Below are positions 28,087-37,780 of a stretch of 64,000 nucleotides of DNA, piece after piece (position 1 is the stretch's first letter; the number at the start of each line of letters is the position of its first letter). The stretch is from assembly GCF_900167565.1 (NCBI RefSeq), contig NZ_FUZV01000001.1:434001-498000 (forward strand). The letters run 5' to 3'. Made by a program: the position numbers and the translations under genes. This stretch comes from Pseudoxanthomonas indica (lineage in GTDB: Bacteria; Pseudomonadota; Gammaproteobacteria; Xanthomonadales; Xanthomonadaceae). Below the pieces are notes generated by a model. That model saw only the letters and a program-made list of their open reading frames with translations, searched no databases and was not told where the DNA came from.

Positions 28087-29094
28087 ATGCGCGTATTGGT
28101 TACCGGCGCCGCCGGCTTCATCGGCTCCCACCTGAGCGAGCGCCTGCTGGCGCGCGGCGACGAGGTGCTGGGCTACGACAACCTCAATCCGTATTACGAC
28201 CCGCGCCTGAAACAGGCGCGCCTGGACAAGCTGCTGCCGCGCGAGGGCTTCCGCTTCGTCAATGCGGCGCTGGAAGATCGCACCGCGCTGGATCAGGCCT
28301 TCGACAGCTTCCGCCCGCAGCGGGTGGTCAACCTGGCCGCGCAGGCCGGCGTGCGCTACTCGCTGGAAAACCCGCACGCCTACATCGACAGCAACATCGT
28401 TGGCTTCCTCAACATCCTGGAAGCCTGCCGCCACCGCCATATCGAGCATCTGGTGTATGCCAGTTCCAGCTCCGTGTACGGCGCCAACCGCAAGCTGCCG
28501 TTCGCGGTGGAAGACAGCGTCGACCATCCGGTCAGCCTGTACGCGGCCAGCAAGAAGGCCAACGAGCTGATGGCCCACACCTACAGCCATCTGTTCAACC
28601 TGCCCACCACCGGCCTGCGCTTCTTCACGGTCTATGGCCCCTGGGGCCGGCCGGACATGGCGCTGTTCCTGTTCACCCGCAAGATCCTGGCCGGTGAGCC
28701 GATCGACGTGTTCAACCACGGCAAGCACACCCGCGATTTCACCTATGTCGACGACATCGTCGAAGGCGTGATCCGCACCCTGGACCGGGTCCCCGGCCCG
28801 GACCCGGGCTACGATCCGCTCGACCCGTCGCCGGCCACCTCCACCGCGCCCTATCGCGTCTACAACATCGGCAACAACCAGCCGGTGCAGCTGCTGCGCT
28901 ATATCGAGGTGCTGGAGGAATGCCTGGGCCGCAAGGCCGAGCGCAACCTGCTGCCGCTGCAGCCCGGCGACGTGCCCGACACCTACGCCGACGTCAGCGC
29001 CCTGAGCCGCGACACCGGCTACGCCCCGTCCACCCCCATCGAAGTGGGCGTGCGCCGGTTCGTGGACTGGTATCGGGAGTTTTACGGGGTCTGA
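28087..29094 (+). CDS. UDP-glucuronate 4-epimerase (LpsL/GAE family)
   Basis: A 335-residue extended [24 protein letters not shown] binds NAD; SSSVYG and YAASKKANE hold the catalytic triad. [20 protein letters not shown] and [20 protein letters not shown] are typical of the LpsL/Cap1J/GAE epimerases that turn UDP-GlcA into UDP-GalA. A role on the matching N-acetylated uronate is possible given the TviB-type dehydrogenase upstream. It lies 50 bp after the dehydrogenase stop and ends before a hairpin spacer. Confidence 0.9.
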   Translation: MRVLVTGAAGFIGSHLSERLLARGDEVLGYDNLNPYYDPRLKQARLDKLLPREGFRFVNAALEDRTALDQAFDSFRPQRVVNLAAQAGVRYSLENPHAYIDSNIVGFLNILEACRHRHIEHLVYASSSSVYGANRKLPFAVEDSVDHPVSLYAASKKANELMAHTYSHLFNLPTTGLRFFTVYGPWGRPDMALFLFTRKILAGEPIDVFNHGKHTRDFTYVDDIVEGVIRTLDRVPGPDPGYDPLDPSPATSTAPYRVYNIGNNQPVQLLRYIEVLEECLGRKAERNLLPLQPGDVPDTYADVSALSRDTGYAPSTPIEVGVRRFVDWYREFYGV

Positions 29095-29112
29095 CGGCTG
29101 CCCCCATCCCAA

Positions 29113-29136
29113 CCTTCCCCCGCAAGCAGGGGAAGG
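29113..29136. terminator. Hairpin after the epimerase gene
   Basis: CCTTCCCC (29113-29120) pairs with GGGGAAGG (29129-29136) around CGCAAGCA. No T-run follows, so it is more likely a dispersed GC hairpin than a strong terminator. It may reduce readthrough from the sugar genes into the export genes. Confidence 0.45.
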
Positions 29137-29264
29137 GGCCAAAAGCCCGTTGGCACCGCTTACGGGGGCTTCCGGAGATGTAGGTCGAAAATCGTTCTGT
29201 AATGGCCGGTTCGCGACATCTCTCGCGTTACTTGTGGCAGATACACACCACAGGGGAAACACCG

Positions 29265-29888
29265 ATGAGTCGCTTCATCGCCGCTTTTGCCATTGCGGCA
29301 CTTTCTCTCGTGCTGGCCGGCTGCGCCAGCAACAAATCCGCCAGTGAAGCGCCGCCGCCGGCGACCTCCACGCTCGCCACCGATTCGTACCACATCGGCG
29401 TGGACGACATCGTCCAGGTGTCGGTGTGGCGCAATCCGGAGCTGGGCATCACCGTGCCGGTGCGCCCGGACGGCAAGATCTCGGTGCCGCTGGTCGGCGA
29501 CGTCAACGCCGGTGGCCTGACCCCGGCCGAAGTGGCCAAGGACATCCAGGAAAAGCTCGGCGCGTTCGTGCGTGATCCGCAGGTGGCGGTGATCCTGACC
29601 GACCTGCGCAGCCACGAGTACCTCTCGCGCGTGCGCGTGACCGGCGCCGTGCGCCAGCCGGTGTCGCTGCCCTACCGTCCCGGCATGACCGTGCTGGATG
29701 CCGTGCTGGCCGCCGGCGGCGTGACCGAATTCGCCGCGCCGGATCGTTCCGACCTGCATCGCAAGACCGCCGAGGAAACCCGCACCTATGCAGTGCGCCT
29801 GGACAAGATCCTCAATCGTGGCGACTTGAGCACCAACTACCAGGTCTCGCCTGGCGACGTAATCACCGTACCCGAACGGACGTTCTGA
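29265..29888 (+). CDS. Polysaccharide export lipoprotein (Wza/OPX family)
   Basis: A 207-residue outer-membrane export lipoprotein. Lipobox LAGC (Cys20) is followed by the Poly_export domain (YHIGVDDIVQVSVWRNPELG, VPVRPDGKISVPLVGDVNAG). A SLBB-like half (VRVTGAVRQPVSLPYRPGMT) and the terminal YQVSPGDVITVPERTF follow. It is shorter than Wza (about 380 residues) and lacks the C-terminal membrane-spanning helix domain, as in the EpsA/XrtA-associated OPX subgroup. The separate beta-barrel at 32313 may supply the outer-membrane channel. A strong CAGGGG ribosome site precedes the ATG. Its stop overlaps the next start by one base. Confidence 0.92.
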   Translation: MSRFIAAFAIAALSLVLAGCASNKSASEAPPPATSTLATDSYHIGVDDIVQVSVWRNPELGITVPVRPDGKISVPLVGDVNAGGLTPAEVAKDIQEKLGAFVRDPQVAVILTDLRSHEYLSRVRVTGAVRQPVSLPYRPGMTVLDAVLAAGGVTEFAAPDRSDLHRKTAEETRTYAVRLDKILNRGDLSTNYQVSPGDVITVPERTF

Positions 29889-31483
29889 TGAACCAGCCCG
29901 CCCTTCCCGCGCGCCGTTCCACCGCCGCGCCGCAGAACGCCGCTGTCACCCTGACGCCCAACGAGTTGGTGCCGGTCCTGTTGGAGGAAGCCAAGCGCAA
30001 TCGCACCGCGATTGCCGCGATCTTCACCGGCGTGGCCCTGCTCACCCTCGTCATCGGCCTGCTGGTGCTGCCGAAGAACTACACCGCCTCCACCACCATC
30101 CTGGCGCAGGAAAGCGACATCATCCAGCCGCTGCTGGAAGGCCGCGCCGTGGCCACCGAAGTGGTGGATCGCGCCGGCATCGCGCGCCAGGTGATCTACA
30201 GCCAGAAGGTGCTGCAGGAAGCCCTGAAGACCGGCGGCTGGCTGGACAACAAGCCCAGCGCGATCGAACAGGATCGGCTGATGGAATCGATCAAGGGTCG
30301 CATCGCCATCACCAGCCCGCGTCCGAACCTGGTGCAGATCAGCTACCGCGACAACGATGCCAAGCGCACCTATGACGTCACCGAACGCCTGGGCGCCTTG
30401 TTCATCAGCGAGAGCCTGGCCGCCAAGGAACGCGAGAGCCGCGAGGCCTACGAGTTCATCGACAGCCGCGTCACCGACTACCACGCCAAGCTCACCGACG
30501 CCGAGAACAACCTGCGCCTGTACCGCTCGGCCAATGTCGACGCGCAGCCCGGCAGCGCCACCGATTCCAACACCCGCATCAGCGCCCTGCGCACGCAGCT
30601 GGAAAACACCGACATGAGCCTGCTCGAGCAGCGCTCGCGTGCCGGTGCGATCAACGCGCAGCTGTCGGGCGAATCGGCGGTGACCGCCGTGGCCACCCGC
30701 GAAACGTATTACCGCGGGCAGATGATGGAACTGCAGGGCCAGCTGGATCGACTGCTGCTCAACTACACCGAGCAGCATCCGGACGTGGTGCGGGTGCGCC
30801 ACCAGATGGAAGATCTGCAGACCGCCATGCAGGCCGAACAGCAGCGTCGCGCGCAGGGCAATGCCAACGGCAACAGCCCGTTCGACGACACCCAGATCAA
30901 CCCGCTCTACCAGGAACTGCGCAGCCAGCAGGCGACCACCCAGCGCGAAGTGGCGGCGACCGAATCGCGTCGTGCGATCACCGAGTCGATGCTGGGCCAG
31001 GAAATGAACCGCAGCCGGCGCATCGCCGAATCGGAAAGCGAACTGGCCGAGCTGACCCGCGACTACGAAGTCAATCGCGACATCTACCAGGATCTGCTGC
31101 GCCGGCGCGAGAACGCCCGTGTGTCGATGGAACTGGATCGCGAAGAGCGCGGCCTGACCCTGCGCGTGCAGGATCCGGCGACCATGCCGCTGCGTCCGAC
31201 CGGCCTGCGCTTCCTGCACTTCGCCATCGCCGGCCTGTTCGTGGCCATTGCGTTGCCGCTGGGCCTGTTGTTCCTGCGCGCGCGCTTCGATCCGCGCATC
31301 CGCTCGGCCGCGCAGCTGCAGAAAACCCCGGGCCTGGTGCTGCTCAGCTCCGTGCCGGCTTACCCCTCGCCCCAGGACCGTCGTGCGGAACTCAAGCGCA
31401 ATGCGCTGAGCATCGCCATGCTGGTGCTGGTCGTCCTCGCCTACGCCTTGGCCTTCGGGCTGAAGCAGCTGGCCGCCGCCTGA
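29888..31483 (+). CDS. Polysaccharide chain-length determinant (Wzz/GumC type)
   Basis: A 531-residue polysaccharide co-polymerase. A membrane helix at about 42-62 is followed by a long periplasmic coiled-coil rich in E/Q/R (about 150-420). The PCP-type tail EVNRDIYQDLLRRRENARVS and the Pro-rich PATMPLRPTGLRF come before the second helix (about 437-458); a third helix ends the protein (about 505-526). It resembles the XrtA/PEP-CTERM-associated EpsF group in length and in the ENAR version of the GNVR motif. It carries no kinase domain; the partner ATPase is the next gene. Confidence 0.92.
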   Translation: MNQPALPARRSTAAPQNAAVTLTPNELVPVLLEEAKRNRTAIAAIFTGVALLTLVIGLLVLPKNYTASTTILAQESDIIQPLLEGRAVATEVVDRAGIARQVIYSQKVLQEALKTGGWLDNKPSAIEQDRLMESIKGRIAITSPRPNLVQISYRDNDAKRTYDVTERLGALFISESLAAKERESREAYEFIDSRVTDYHAKLTDAENNLRLYRSANVDAQPGSATDSNTRISALRTQLENTDMSLLEQRSRAGAINAQLSGESAVTAVATRETYYRGQMMELQGQLDRLLLNYTEQHPDVVRVRHQMEDLQTAMQAEQQRRAQGNANGNSPFDDTQINPLYQELRSQQATTQREVAATESRRAITESMLGQEMNRSRRIAESESELAELTRDYEVNRDIYQDLLRRRENARVSMELDREERGLTLRVQDPATMPLRPTGLRFLHFAIAGLFVAIALPLGLLFLRARFDPRIRSAAQLQKTPGLVLLSSVPAYPSPQDRRAELKRNALSIAMLVLVVLAYALAFGLKQLAAA

Positions 31484-31493
31484 GGACGATGTC

Positions 31494-32273
31494 ATGCAAC
31501 CGAACGCCACTTTGGAACCACAGGCTGCAACTTTGGACAAGCTCGTGACCCCGGACAACGATCGCATTCCCAACCGAACCGATGGCTCGCGTTCGCTTGC
31601 CTTGCTGGATGAGCCGAAGGCGCTGACCGCGCGCGAACTGGAAGACCGCCGCGTCATCCATCGCAACGACACGGTACGCAAGCACGCCGACGCCTTCCGC
31701 GAACTGCGCACGCGGCTGCTGCAACTGGGCGGCGATCGCAACTTCGTCACCCTGGTCGCGCCGATCAGCCACGGCAGCGGCGGCAGTTTCGTCGCCCGCA
31801 ACCTGGCCGCCGCGTTCGCCTTCGACGACAGCAAGACCTCGCTGCTGGTCGACTGCGACGCCCTGCACCCTTCGCAGCACACCGCGCTGCGGGTGGATGC
31901 GGGCCAGGGCGGCCTGATGGATTACCTGGATGACAACCAGGCCGACATCGGCCGGATCATCTACCGCACCGGCGTGCCGCGCCTGCGTTTGATCCCCAGC
32001 GGCCGCCAGCGCGAAATGACCGGCGAAGCCTTCAGTTCGTTCCGCATGCGCGCGATGGTCGACTCGATGCGCAGCCGCTATCCGGATCGCTATCTGATCC
32101 TGGACAGCCCCTCGGTGCTGGGCTCCCCGGATGCGCGCATCCTGTCGGAGCTGGCGGATCTGGTGGTGCTGGTGGCCGGCTACGGCAAGGTCACGCCGGA
32201 GAACGTCGACAAGGCCGTGGCCAGTTTCCCGCCGGACAAGGTGGCGGGCGTGGTGTTCAACCACATTCCTTAA
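31494..32273 (+). CDS. BY-kinase-like ATPase with degenerate Walker A
   Basis: A 259-residue cytoplasmic protein matching the CpsD/Wzc C-terminal kinase fold: AFRELRTRLL, the Walker A position LVAPISHGSGGSFVARNLA, Walker A' SLLVDCDAL, and Walker B YLILDSPSVLGSPDARIL. The invariant Walker A lysine is replaced by Gly97 (GSGGS instead of GxGKS/T). There is no C-terminal tyrosine cluster. It may still bind the chain-length protein and act as a non-kinase regulator; activity is doubtful. It starts 10 bp after the chain-length gene. Confidence 0.85.
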   Translation: MQPNATLEPQAATLDKLVTPDNDRIPNRTDGSRSLALLDEPKALTARELEDRRVIHRNDTVRKHADAFRELRTRLLQLGGDRNFVTLVAPISHGSGGSFVARNLAAAFAFDDSKTSLLVDCDALHPSQHTALRVDAGQGGLMDYLDDNQADIGRIIYRTGVPRLRLIPSGRQREMTGEAFSSFRMRAMVDSMRSRYPDRYLILDSPSVLGSPDARILSELADLVVLVAGYGKVTPENVDKAVASFPPDKVAGVVFNHIP

Positions 32274-32312
32274 GGGAGAGAGCGTGCAGCGCACGCTCCA
32301 GGGGAGAAGGAC

Positions 32313-33629
32313 ATGCCGATGAAGTATGTGCGGGCTTCGGTGTTCACCGCCGCCGCCCTGGCCGGAGCCTCCGGCCAGGCGCTGGCCGCGCGGGTCGACT
32401 ACACGGTCGATCTGGGCGTGGAAGACAATGACAACGTGACCTTGGCGCCGTTTGATCCGATCCAGCAGCGCTACCTGCGTGCCGGCCTGGGTTTTAGCGT
32501 CGAGGAAAACGTCTCCGCATTGCAGCTCAACCTGGATGGCCGCGTGGAATACCGCGACTACCAGGACAACGTGTTCACCGATACCGTCGACGGCACGATG
32601 TCCGGGCGGGTCAACTGGATCGCCATTCCCGAGCGCCTGTTCTTCACCGCCGAAGACAGCCTGTCGGTGCAGCCGGTGGATGCGCTGGCGCCCGACGCGC
32701 CGGGCAACCGCCAGCAGGTCAACGTGTTCTCGGTCGGCCCCACCCTGCTCTTCAGCATGGGCCAGGCGCTGCATGGCCAGGCCGAGTTGCGCTACATCGA
32801 CAGCACCGCCGAGGAGACCGACGAGTTCAACTCGCAGCGCCTGGCCGGTGCGTTGCGCGCCATCAAGGATCTGTCGGCCACCAGCCGGCTGTCGGGCAAC
32901 CTGCAGGTCCAGCGGGTCGACTTCGACGATGACGTGTTCGGCCGTGACTACAACCGCTACGACATCTACGGCCGCTACGAGCGCACGCTGGCGCATTTCC
33001 AGCTGGGCGCCGATCTGGGCTACTCGCGCCTGGATTACCGCAGCGGTGGCGAAAACCGCTCCGAGCCGCTGATCCGCCTGGACGCCGAGTGGACGCCCAC
33101 CACCCAGAGTTCGGTCAACGTCCTGATCGCGAGCCAGTTCTCCGACACCGCCACCGACGCCCTGCGCGATGTCAGCGGCGAGCGCCCGCCCAATACGGTG
33201 CCCGACAACATCCTCACCGGCGATGCGGTGGTCAATGCCTCGCCCTATGAAGTGCGCAGCCTGGATCTGGGCTACACCTTCACCGGCACGCGGCTGACGT
33301 TCTCCGCCACGCCCTACCTGCAGGATCGCAACTACGTCGACTCCGACGAATTCGATCAGGACAGCCAGGGCGCGCGCATGGATCTGCACTGGATCGTGCG
33401 CCAGTTCCTGACCGTGTCGGCCTATGGCACCTACGAAAAACTGGACTACACCTCGCTGGATCGGCAGGACACCACGACCCGCCTGGGCGCCACCCTGAGC
33501 TACCAGTGGGCGCCGCGCTGGAGCGCGCACCTGATGGCCGAACGCTATGAGCGCGACAGCACCGACCTGGGCCAGGATGTTTCGCAGACCCTGATCTACC
33601 TGAGCGTGTCCTACTCCAACCGCCCCTGA
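32313..33629 (+). CDS. Outer-membrane beta-barrel protein of polysaccharide locus
   Basis: A 438-residue protein with a signal peptide (ending GQALAA). The rest is a regular alternation of polar/aromatic strands, for example VEYRDYQDNVF, YDIYGRYERTLAHFQLGADL and TLIYLSVSYSNRP, ending near an aromatic/polar terminus. That is the signature of a beta-barrel of the BBP2/TIGR03016-like class found in exopolysaccharide loci. A plausible role is outer-membrane passage or anchoring of the polymer, together with the short OPX lipoprotein. There is no enzyme motif. It starts after an AGGGGAGAAGGAC ribosome site. Confidence 0.8.
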   Translation: MPMKYVRASVFTAAALAGASGQALAARVDYTVDLGVEDNDNVTLAPFDPIQQRYLRAGLGFSVEENVSALQLNLDGRVEYRDYQDNVFTDTVDGTMSGRVNWIAIPERLFFTAEDSLSVQPVDALAPDAPGNRQQVNVFSVGPTLLFSMGQALHGQAELRYIDSTAEETDEFNSQRLAGALRAIKDLSATSRLSGNLQVQRVDFDDDVFGRDYNRYDIYGRYERTLAHFQLGADLGYSRLDYRSGGENRSEPLIRLDAEWTPTTQSSVNVLIASQFSDTATDALRDVSGERPPNTVPDNILTGDAVVNASPYEVRSLDLGYTFTGTRLTFSATPYLQDRNYVDSDEFDQDSQGARMDLHWIVRQFLTVSAYGTYEKLDYTSLDRQDTTTRLGATLSYQWAPRWSAHLMAERYERDSTDLGQDVSQTLIYLSVSYSNRP

Positions 33630-33645
33630 CGCTGAGGGATCGGCC

Positions 33646-35538
33646 ATGTCAAAGAGCTCTGAAAGCAAGCCCCGTCCCGGCAACCGCATGCGCACCCACG
33701 GCTGGCCCAGCCTGGGTCTGCTGGTGCTGGCCATGCTCGCCGCGGCGGTGGGCCAGTGCAGCGAAACGGGCGCAGGCCTGCCCGAGCAGACCGCTTCAAA
33801 ACCGCCGCCGACCGAGCCAACGCAGGAAGCCGACGCCGCACCGGCTGCTCCGGCTTCCTCGCGCGTGGCGCAAACCGGCCCTGCCAAACTGGTGATCGAC
33901 ACCTCCTTCGTCGACAAGAAGTCGCAGGCGTTCTCGCGCTTCCGCGGCTACGTCGACAGCGCGGTTGGCGGCGGCCAGCCCTATGCCTTCGCCGCGGGCG
34001 ACGCCGCGCTGATGTTCCTGCTCAGCGACGGCAAGAAGTACTGCGACCTGGCCGTGCGCATGGTCGAACAGCAGGTCAGTGAAGCGGAGTCGGCGATTTC
34101 CGGCGGTGGGCGTCCGGCGATTTCCGGCGACTCCTACCTGGAAGTGGGCCCGCACATCGCCGATCTGGCGATGACACTGCACAGCTGCCCGGGCGGCGTC
34201 AGCGAGGAACAACGCAAGCGCTGGTCGGCCTACGCCGAGCAGGCGGTGTGGAATGTCTGGCACCACGGTTCCGCGCAATGGGGGGGCCAGTCGCATCCGT
34301 GGACCGGCTGGTCGGTGGACAACCCCGGCAACAACTACTACTACAGCTTCCTGGAAGCGACGATGTTCTGGGCGCTGGTCAGCGGCAGTCCGGAGTGGAT
34401 GGAAGACCTGCGCACGCGGCGGCTGCCGCCGCTGCAAGCCTATTACGCCAAATTGCCCGGCGGCGGCAGCCGCGAAGGCACCGGCTATGGCGCCGCGCAG
34501 ATGCGCCTTTTCGGCCTGTACCGCCTGTGGCGTGACAGCACCGGCGAGGACCTGGCCAATGCCAGCCCGCATGCGCACGACACCATTGCCTACTGGGTGC
34601 ATGCCACGGTGCCCACGCTGGATCGGTTCGCGCCGATAGGCGATCAATCACGCAACTCGGTGCCGGAGCTGTTCGACTACCACCGCCGCGTGGTGCTGGA
34701 AGCGCGGCAGTTGACGACCGACCCGGCCGCGCAGTCGATCGCGTCGTGGTGGCTCAACAACATCTCCGTGCGCAACATGAGCCAGGGCTTCATGAGCCGC
34801 TACGACCTGCTGCCTGCCGGTGACGGCGGCAAGCCGCCGGCGGAGCTGCACTATCTGGCCGAAGGCGCGGGCCATCTGTTCGCCCGCAGCGGCTGGGACA
34901 AGGACGCGATGTGGCTGTCGTTCGTGGCCGGCCCCTACAACGAAAGCCATGCCCACCAGGAGCAAGGCGGCTTCACCCTGTTTGCCGGCGACTGGCTGGC
35001 GGTGACCGAGAACATCTGGAGCCACAGCGGCATCCAGCAAGGCACCGAGACCAACAACGTGGTGCGCTTCGAGCGCAACAACACCGATGTGCGCCAGTGC
35101 GCGGCGCCGTTGGGTGACAAGGTGGTGCATCAGTGCGAAGTGTCGGATTCGCGGGCGACGCTGAAGGTCACGCCGAAACCCGATGGCGGCCTGATCGCCG
35201 ATGCCGACATGACCGGCGTGTATCGCGACAATCCGGCCTTGGACAGCTGGCAACGGCAGATCGATTTCAGCCAGCGCAAGTTGCTGGTGAAGGATCGCTT
35301 CAAGCTGGGCGCGGGCACCAAGGCGATTTTCCAGGTCAACGTGCCGGAGAAACCGCGGGTGCAGGGCAACGAAGCCATCGCCGGCAACCTGCGCGTGCGG
35401 GTGCTGGAGCCGGCCACCGCGACCATCAGCTTGCATGAGTGGTCGAGCGTGGATGCGCAGGAGTTCCGGCGTGGCTGGCGGATTGATGTGGCCGGCGGGC
35501 AGGATGGCTACGTGGTGGAGTTGAGCGAGGCGCGCTGA
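33646..35538 (+). CDS. Heparinase II/III-like polysaccharide lyase, paralogue 1
   Basis: A 630-residue exported protein: N-terminal hydrophobic segment (about 20-38), a Pro/Ala linker to about residue 75, an alpha-toroid domain (about 80-400) and a beta-sandwich C-terminus. The conserved NPGNNYYYSFLEAT, SREGTGYGAAQMRLF and the heparinase II/III segment ESHAHQEQGGFTLFAGDWLA are visible. Such enzymes cleave uronate-containing polymers by beta-elimination. It lies in one run with the export genes and beside a close paralogue, so it probably trims, releases or recycles the polymer in the periplasm. Substrate unknown. Confidence 0.8.
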   Translation: MSKSSESKPRPGNRMRTHGWPSLGLLVLAMLAAAVGQCSETGAGLPEQTASKPPPTEPTQEADAAPAAPASSRVAQTGPAKLVIDTSFVDKKSQAFSRFRGYVDSAVGGGQPYAFAAGDAALMFLLSDGKKYCDLAVRMVEQQVSEAESAISGGGRPAISGDSYLEVGPHIADLAMTLHSCPGGVSEEQRKRWSAYAEQAVWNVWHHGSAQWGGQSHPWTGWSVDNPGNNYYYSFLEATMFWALVSGSPEWMEDLRTRRLPPLQAYYAKLPGGGSREGTGYGAAQMRLFGLYRLWRDSTGEDLANASPHAHDTIAYWVHATVPTLDRFAPIGDQSRNSVPELFDYHRRVVLEARQLTTDPAAQSIASWWLNNISVRNMSQGFMSRYDLLPAGDGGKPPAELHYLAEGAGHLFARSGWDKDAMWLSFVAGPYNESHAHQEQGGFTLFAGDWLAVTENIWSHSGIQQGTETNNVVRFERNNTDVRQCAAPLGDKVVHQCEVSDSRATLKVTPKPDGGLIADADMTGVYRDNPALDSWQRQIDFSQRKLLVKDRFKLGAGTKAIFQVNVPEKPRVQGNEAIAGNLRVRVLEPATATISLHEWSSVDAQEFRRGWRIDVAGGQDGYVVELSEAR

Positions 35539-35642
35539 GGTCGCTGTCACGCTCTCTTCACGCGATCCTGATCTGCCCGACTAAAAGCTGAACAAAGCGG
35601 GCTCGAGTAGTCCGACGGTTAGATGAATTAACGTTGCACAGC

Positions 35643-35648
35643 TATGAT
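35643..35648 (+). promoter_or_regulatory. Possible -10 box ahead of lyase paralogue 2
   Basis: TATGAT (5 of 6 to consensus) lies in the 216-bp AT-richer gap between the two lyase genes, 107 bp before the proposed start. No good -35 box is seen at 16-18 bp, so this is weak evidence for separate expression. Confidence 0.25.
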
Positions 35649-35754
35649 GCGACCGCCGTTGCGCGGGTCGTATGTGGCTAGGGGGAGCCGCAGCGGGCGA
35701 CTGATGTTGTCGTATGTCGTTGTTTGCGCACGGTTTCCTGTCAGGAGATCCCCT

Positions 35755-37749
35755 TTGTCGCGCACGTCTTTCCTCGCTGCCCTGCGTTCGCCGCGGTCCA
35801 ACCGCTGGCGTCGTCGTCTTATTGTTCTCACAGTCCTGCTGGGCGTCATCGCCGGCCTGGGCCTGGCCAGCGCCTCCGGCCTGGTCGGTTCGCGCGCCAA
35901 ATTCCTCGTCGACCGCAGTTGGTCCGACCTGCGCGGCGCCGTCGGCGACTTCAACGGCTTCGCCCGCCAACGTTTCGCCAGCCTGAGTGGTCGCCAGCCG
36001 GCCCATGGCGGCAACCCGGCCGCAGTGCCCGCTACGCCTTCCAGCGGCGGCGCCGTTACCGGCGGCAATCAATCCACGGGCGGCGGCGCGACCGCGCAGA
36101 ACTCATCCCTGCCCCGGCGCATGGGCATTCCTTCGGTCCTGCGCTACGCCAACAAGAGCAGCGCGGCCTATACGCGCTTCAAGTCGTGGGTGGATGCCGC
36201 CGTTGCCGGCAGCGTGGGCTACGGCTTTGAAGCCAGCGAAGCGGTCGAGATGTACCAGCTCTCGCCGGAAGCCAAGTATTGCGATCTCGCCATCCGCCTG
36301 GTCGAAGCGCAGGTGACGGCGGCCGAATCGGCCATCGCCGGCGCGCGTGCACCCGACGTGGCGGGCGACTCGTATCTGGAAGTTGGCACCATGATCAAGG
36401 ATGTGGCCACCACCTTGAACACCTGTGGCAGCCGCATCACCGCCTCGCAGCGCACCCGCTGGTCGGCCTATGCCGAGCAGGCCGTGTGGAATGTCTGGAA
36501 CTACCAGAACGCCACCTGGGGCGGGCGTTCGTTCCCGTGGACCGGCTGGTCGGTCAACAACCCGGGCAACAACTACTACTACAGCTTTGTCGAAGCCACG
36601 ATGTACTGGGCGCTGGCCACCAACAACCAGACCTGGTTGAACTTCCTGCGCACCAACAAGCTGCCGGCGTTGCAGGCGTACTTCGCCAAGCTGCCGGGTG
36701 GCGGTAGCAGCGAGGGCACCGGTTACGGCACCGCGCACATGCGCCTGTTCTCGATCTACCGCACCTGGCGTGACGGCACCGGCGAGGATCTGGCCACGGC
36801 CAATCCGCATGCCGGCGACAGCATCTACTACTGGGTGCATGCCACCGTGCCGACGCTGGATCGGTTTGCACCGATTGGCGATCAGTCGCGCAATTCCATG
36901 CCGGAACTGTATGACTACCATCGCCGGCTGATGCTGGAAGCGCGTTCGCTCACCAGCGATCCCGCGCGACAGAATGCCGCCACGTGGTGGCTGCAGAACA
37001 TTTCCGTGCCGCGCATGACCTCCGGCTTCAACTACCGCTACGACCTGCTGCCGGCCGGCACCACCGCCGCCACGCCCACCGCCCTGCTCTACCACGCCAC
37101 CGGCCCGGGCCATCTGTTTGCCCGTACCGGCTGGGATCGCAATGCGATGTGGGTGGCAATCGTTGCCGGCAAGTACGACGAGAGCCACGCGCACCAGGAC
37201 CAGGGTTCGTTCACCCTGTTCGCGGGTGACTGGCTGGCGGTCACCGCCAACGTGTGGAGCCACAGCGGCATCAACCAGGGCACGGATGTGCATAACCTGG
37301 TGCGTTTCGTCCGCAATGGCACCGTGGCCCGTCAGTGCGAATCCACCACGCGTCGCTCGACCATGACGGTGACGCCCGGTGCAGCCGGCGCCTTCGTGGC
37401 CAACGCCAACCTGACCCCGGCGTTCTGCGACAACAGCGCGGTGACCTCATGGACGCGCCAGTTCACCTTTGGCGCGCGCAAGCTGACGCTGCGCGATCAG
37501 TTCGCCATCACCAGCGGTACCACGGCCACCTTCCAGATCAACGTGCCCACGCAGCCGGCGTCGCCGACCACCGCCTGCAATGGCACCCGCGAAGTCGTGG
37601 CAGGACGCCTGCGGGTGCGCGTACTGGAACCGGCCGCGGCGCGAATCACCAGCTGCGGCGCCGGTCCGTACACCGAAGACGGCGGACGCTATCGCATCGA
37701 TATCACCGGCGGTACGACCGGCTACACGGTGGAATTGACCGAGGCCTGA
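35755..37749 (+). CDS. Heparinase II/III-like polysaccharide lyase, paralogue 2
   Basis: A 664-residue paralogue of the preceding protein, collinear from about residue 115. Shared stretches include NPGNNYYYSF, YWVHATVPTLDRFAPIGDQS and ESHAHQDQGSFTLFAGDWLA. Differences are a longer Gly/Ser/Thr-rich linker after an N-terminal membrane helix (RRRLIVLTVLLGVIAGLGLA), and extra cysteines near the C-terminus. TTG 35755 is chosen as start because AGGAG stands 7 nt upstream; an in-frame ATG at 35704 lacks such a site. Expected in the periplasm, anchored to the inner membrane. Probably acts on the same uronate polymer, possibly at a different linkage. Confidence 0.8.
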   Translation: MSRTSFLAALRSPRSNRWRRRLIVLTVLLGVIAGLGLASASGLVGSRAKFLVDRSWSDLRGAVGDFNGFARQRFASLSGRQPAHGGNPAAVPATPSSGGAVTGGNQSTGGGATAQNSSLPRRMGIPSVLRYANKSSAAYTRFKSWVDAAVAGSVGYGFEASEAVEMYQLSPEAKYCDLAIRLVEAQVTAAESAIAGARAPDVAGDSYLEVGTMIKDVATTLNTCGSRITASQRTRWSAYAEQAVWNVWNYQNATWGGRSFPWTGWSVNNPGNNYYYSFVEATMYWALATNNQTWLNFLRTNKLPALQAYFAKLPGGGSSEGTGYGTAHMRLFSIYRTWRDGTGEDLATANPHAGDSIYYWVHATVPTLDRFAPIGDQSRNSMPELYDYHRRLMLEARSLTSDPARQNAATWWLQNISVPRMTSGFNYRYDLLPAGTTAATPTALLYHATGPGHLFARTGWDRNAMWVAIVAGKYDESHAHQDQGSFTLFAGDWLAVTANVWSHSGINQGTDVHNLVRFVRNGTVARQCESTTRRSTMTVTPGAAGAFVANANLTPAFCDNSAVTSWTRQFTFGARKLTLRDQFAITSGTTATFQINVPTQPASPTTACNGTREVVAGRLRVRVLEPAAARITSCGAGPYTEDGGRYRIDITGGTTGYTVELTEA

Positions 37750-37780
37750 TCCGCACACGCCAACCTGATGCAAAAAGTAC

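Noticed and set aside
29151..29203. Sigma-54 or sigma-70 promoter before the OPX gene
   Set aside because: TTGGCACCGC resembles half a -24 box but lacks the -12 GC at correct distance; a TGTAAT at 29198 has no fitting -35 box.
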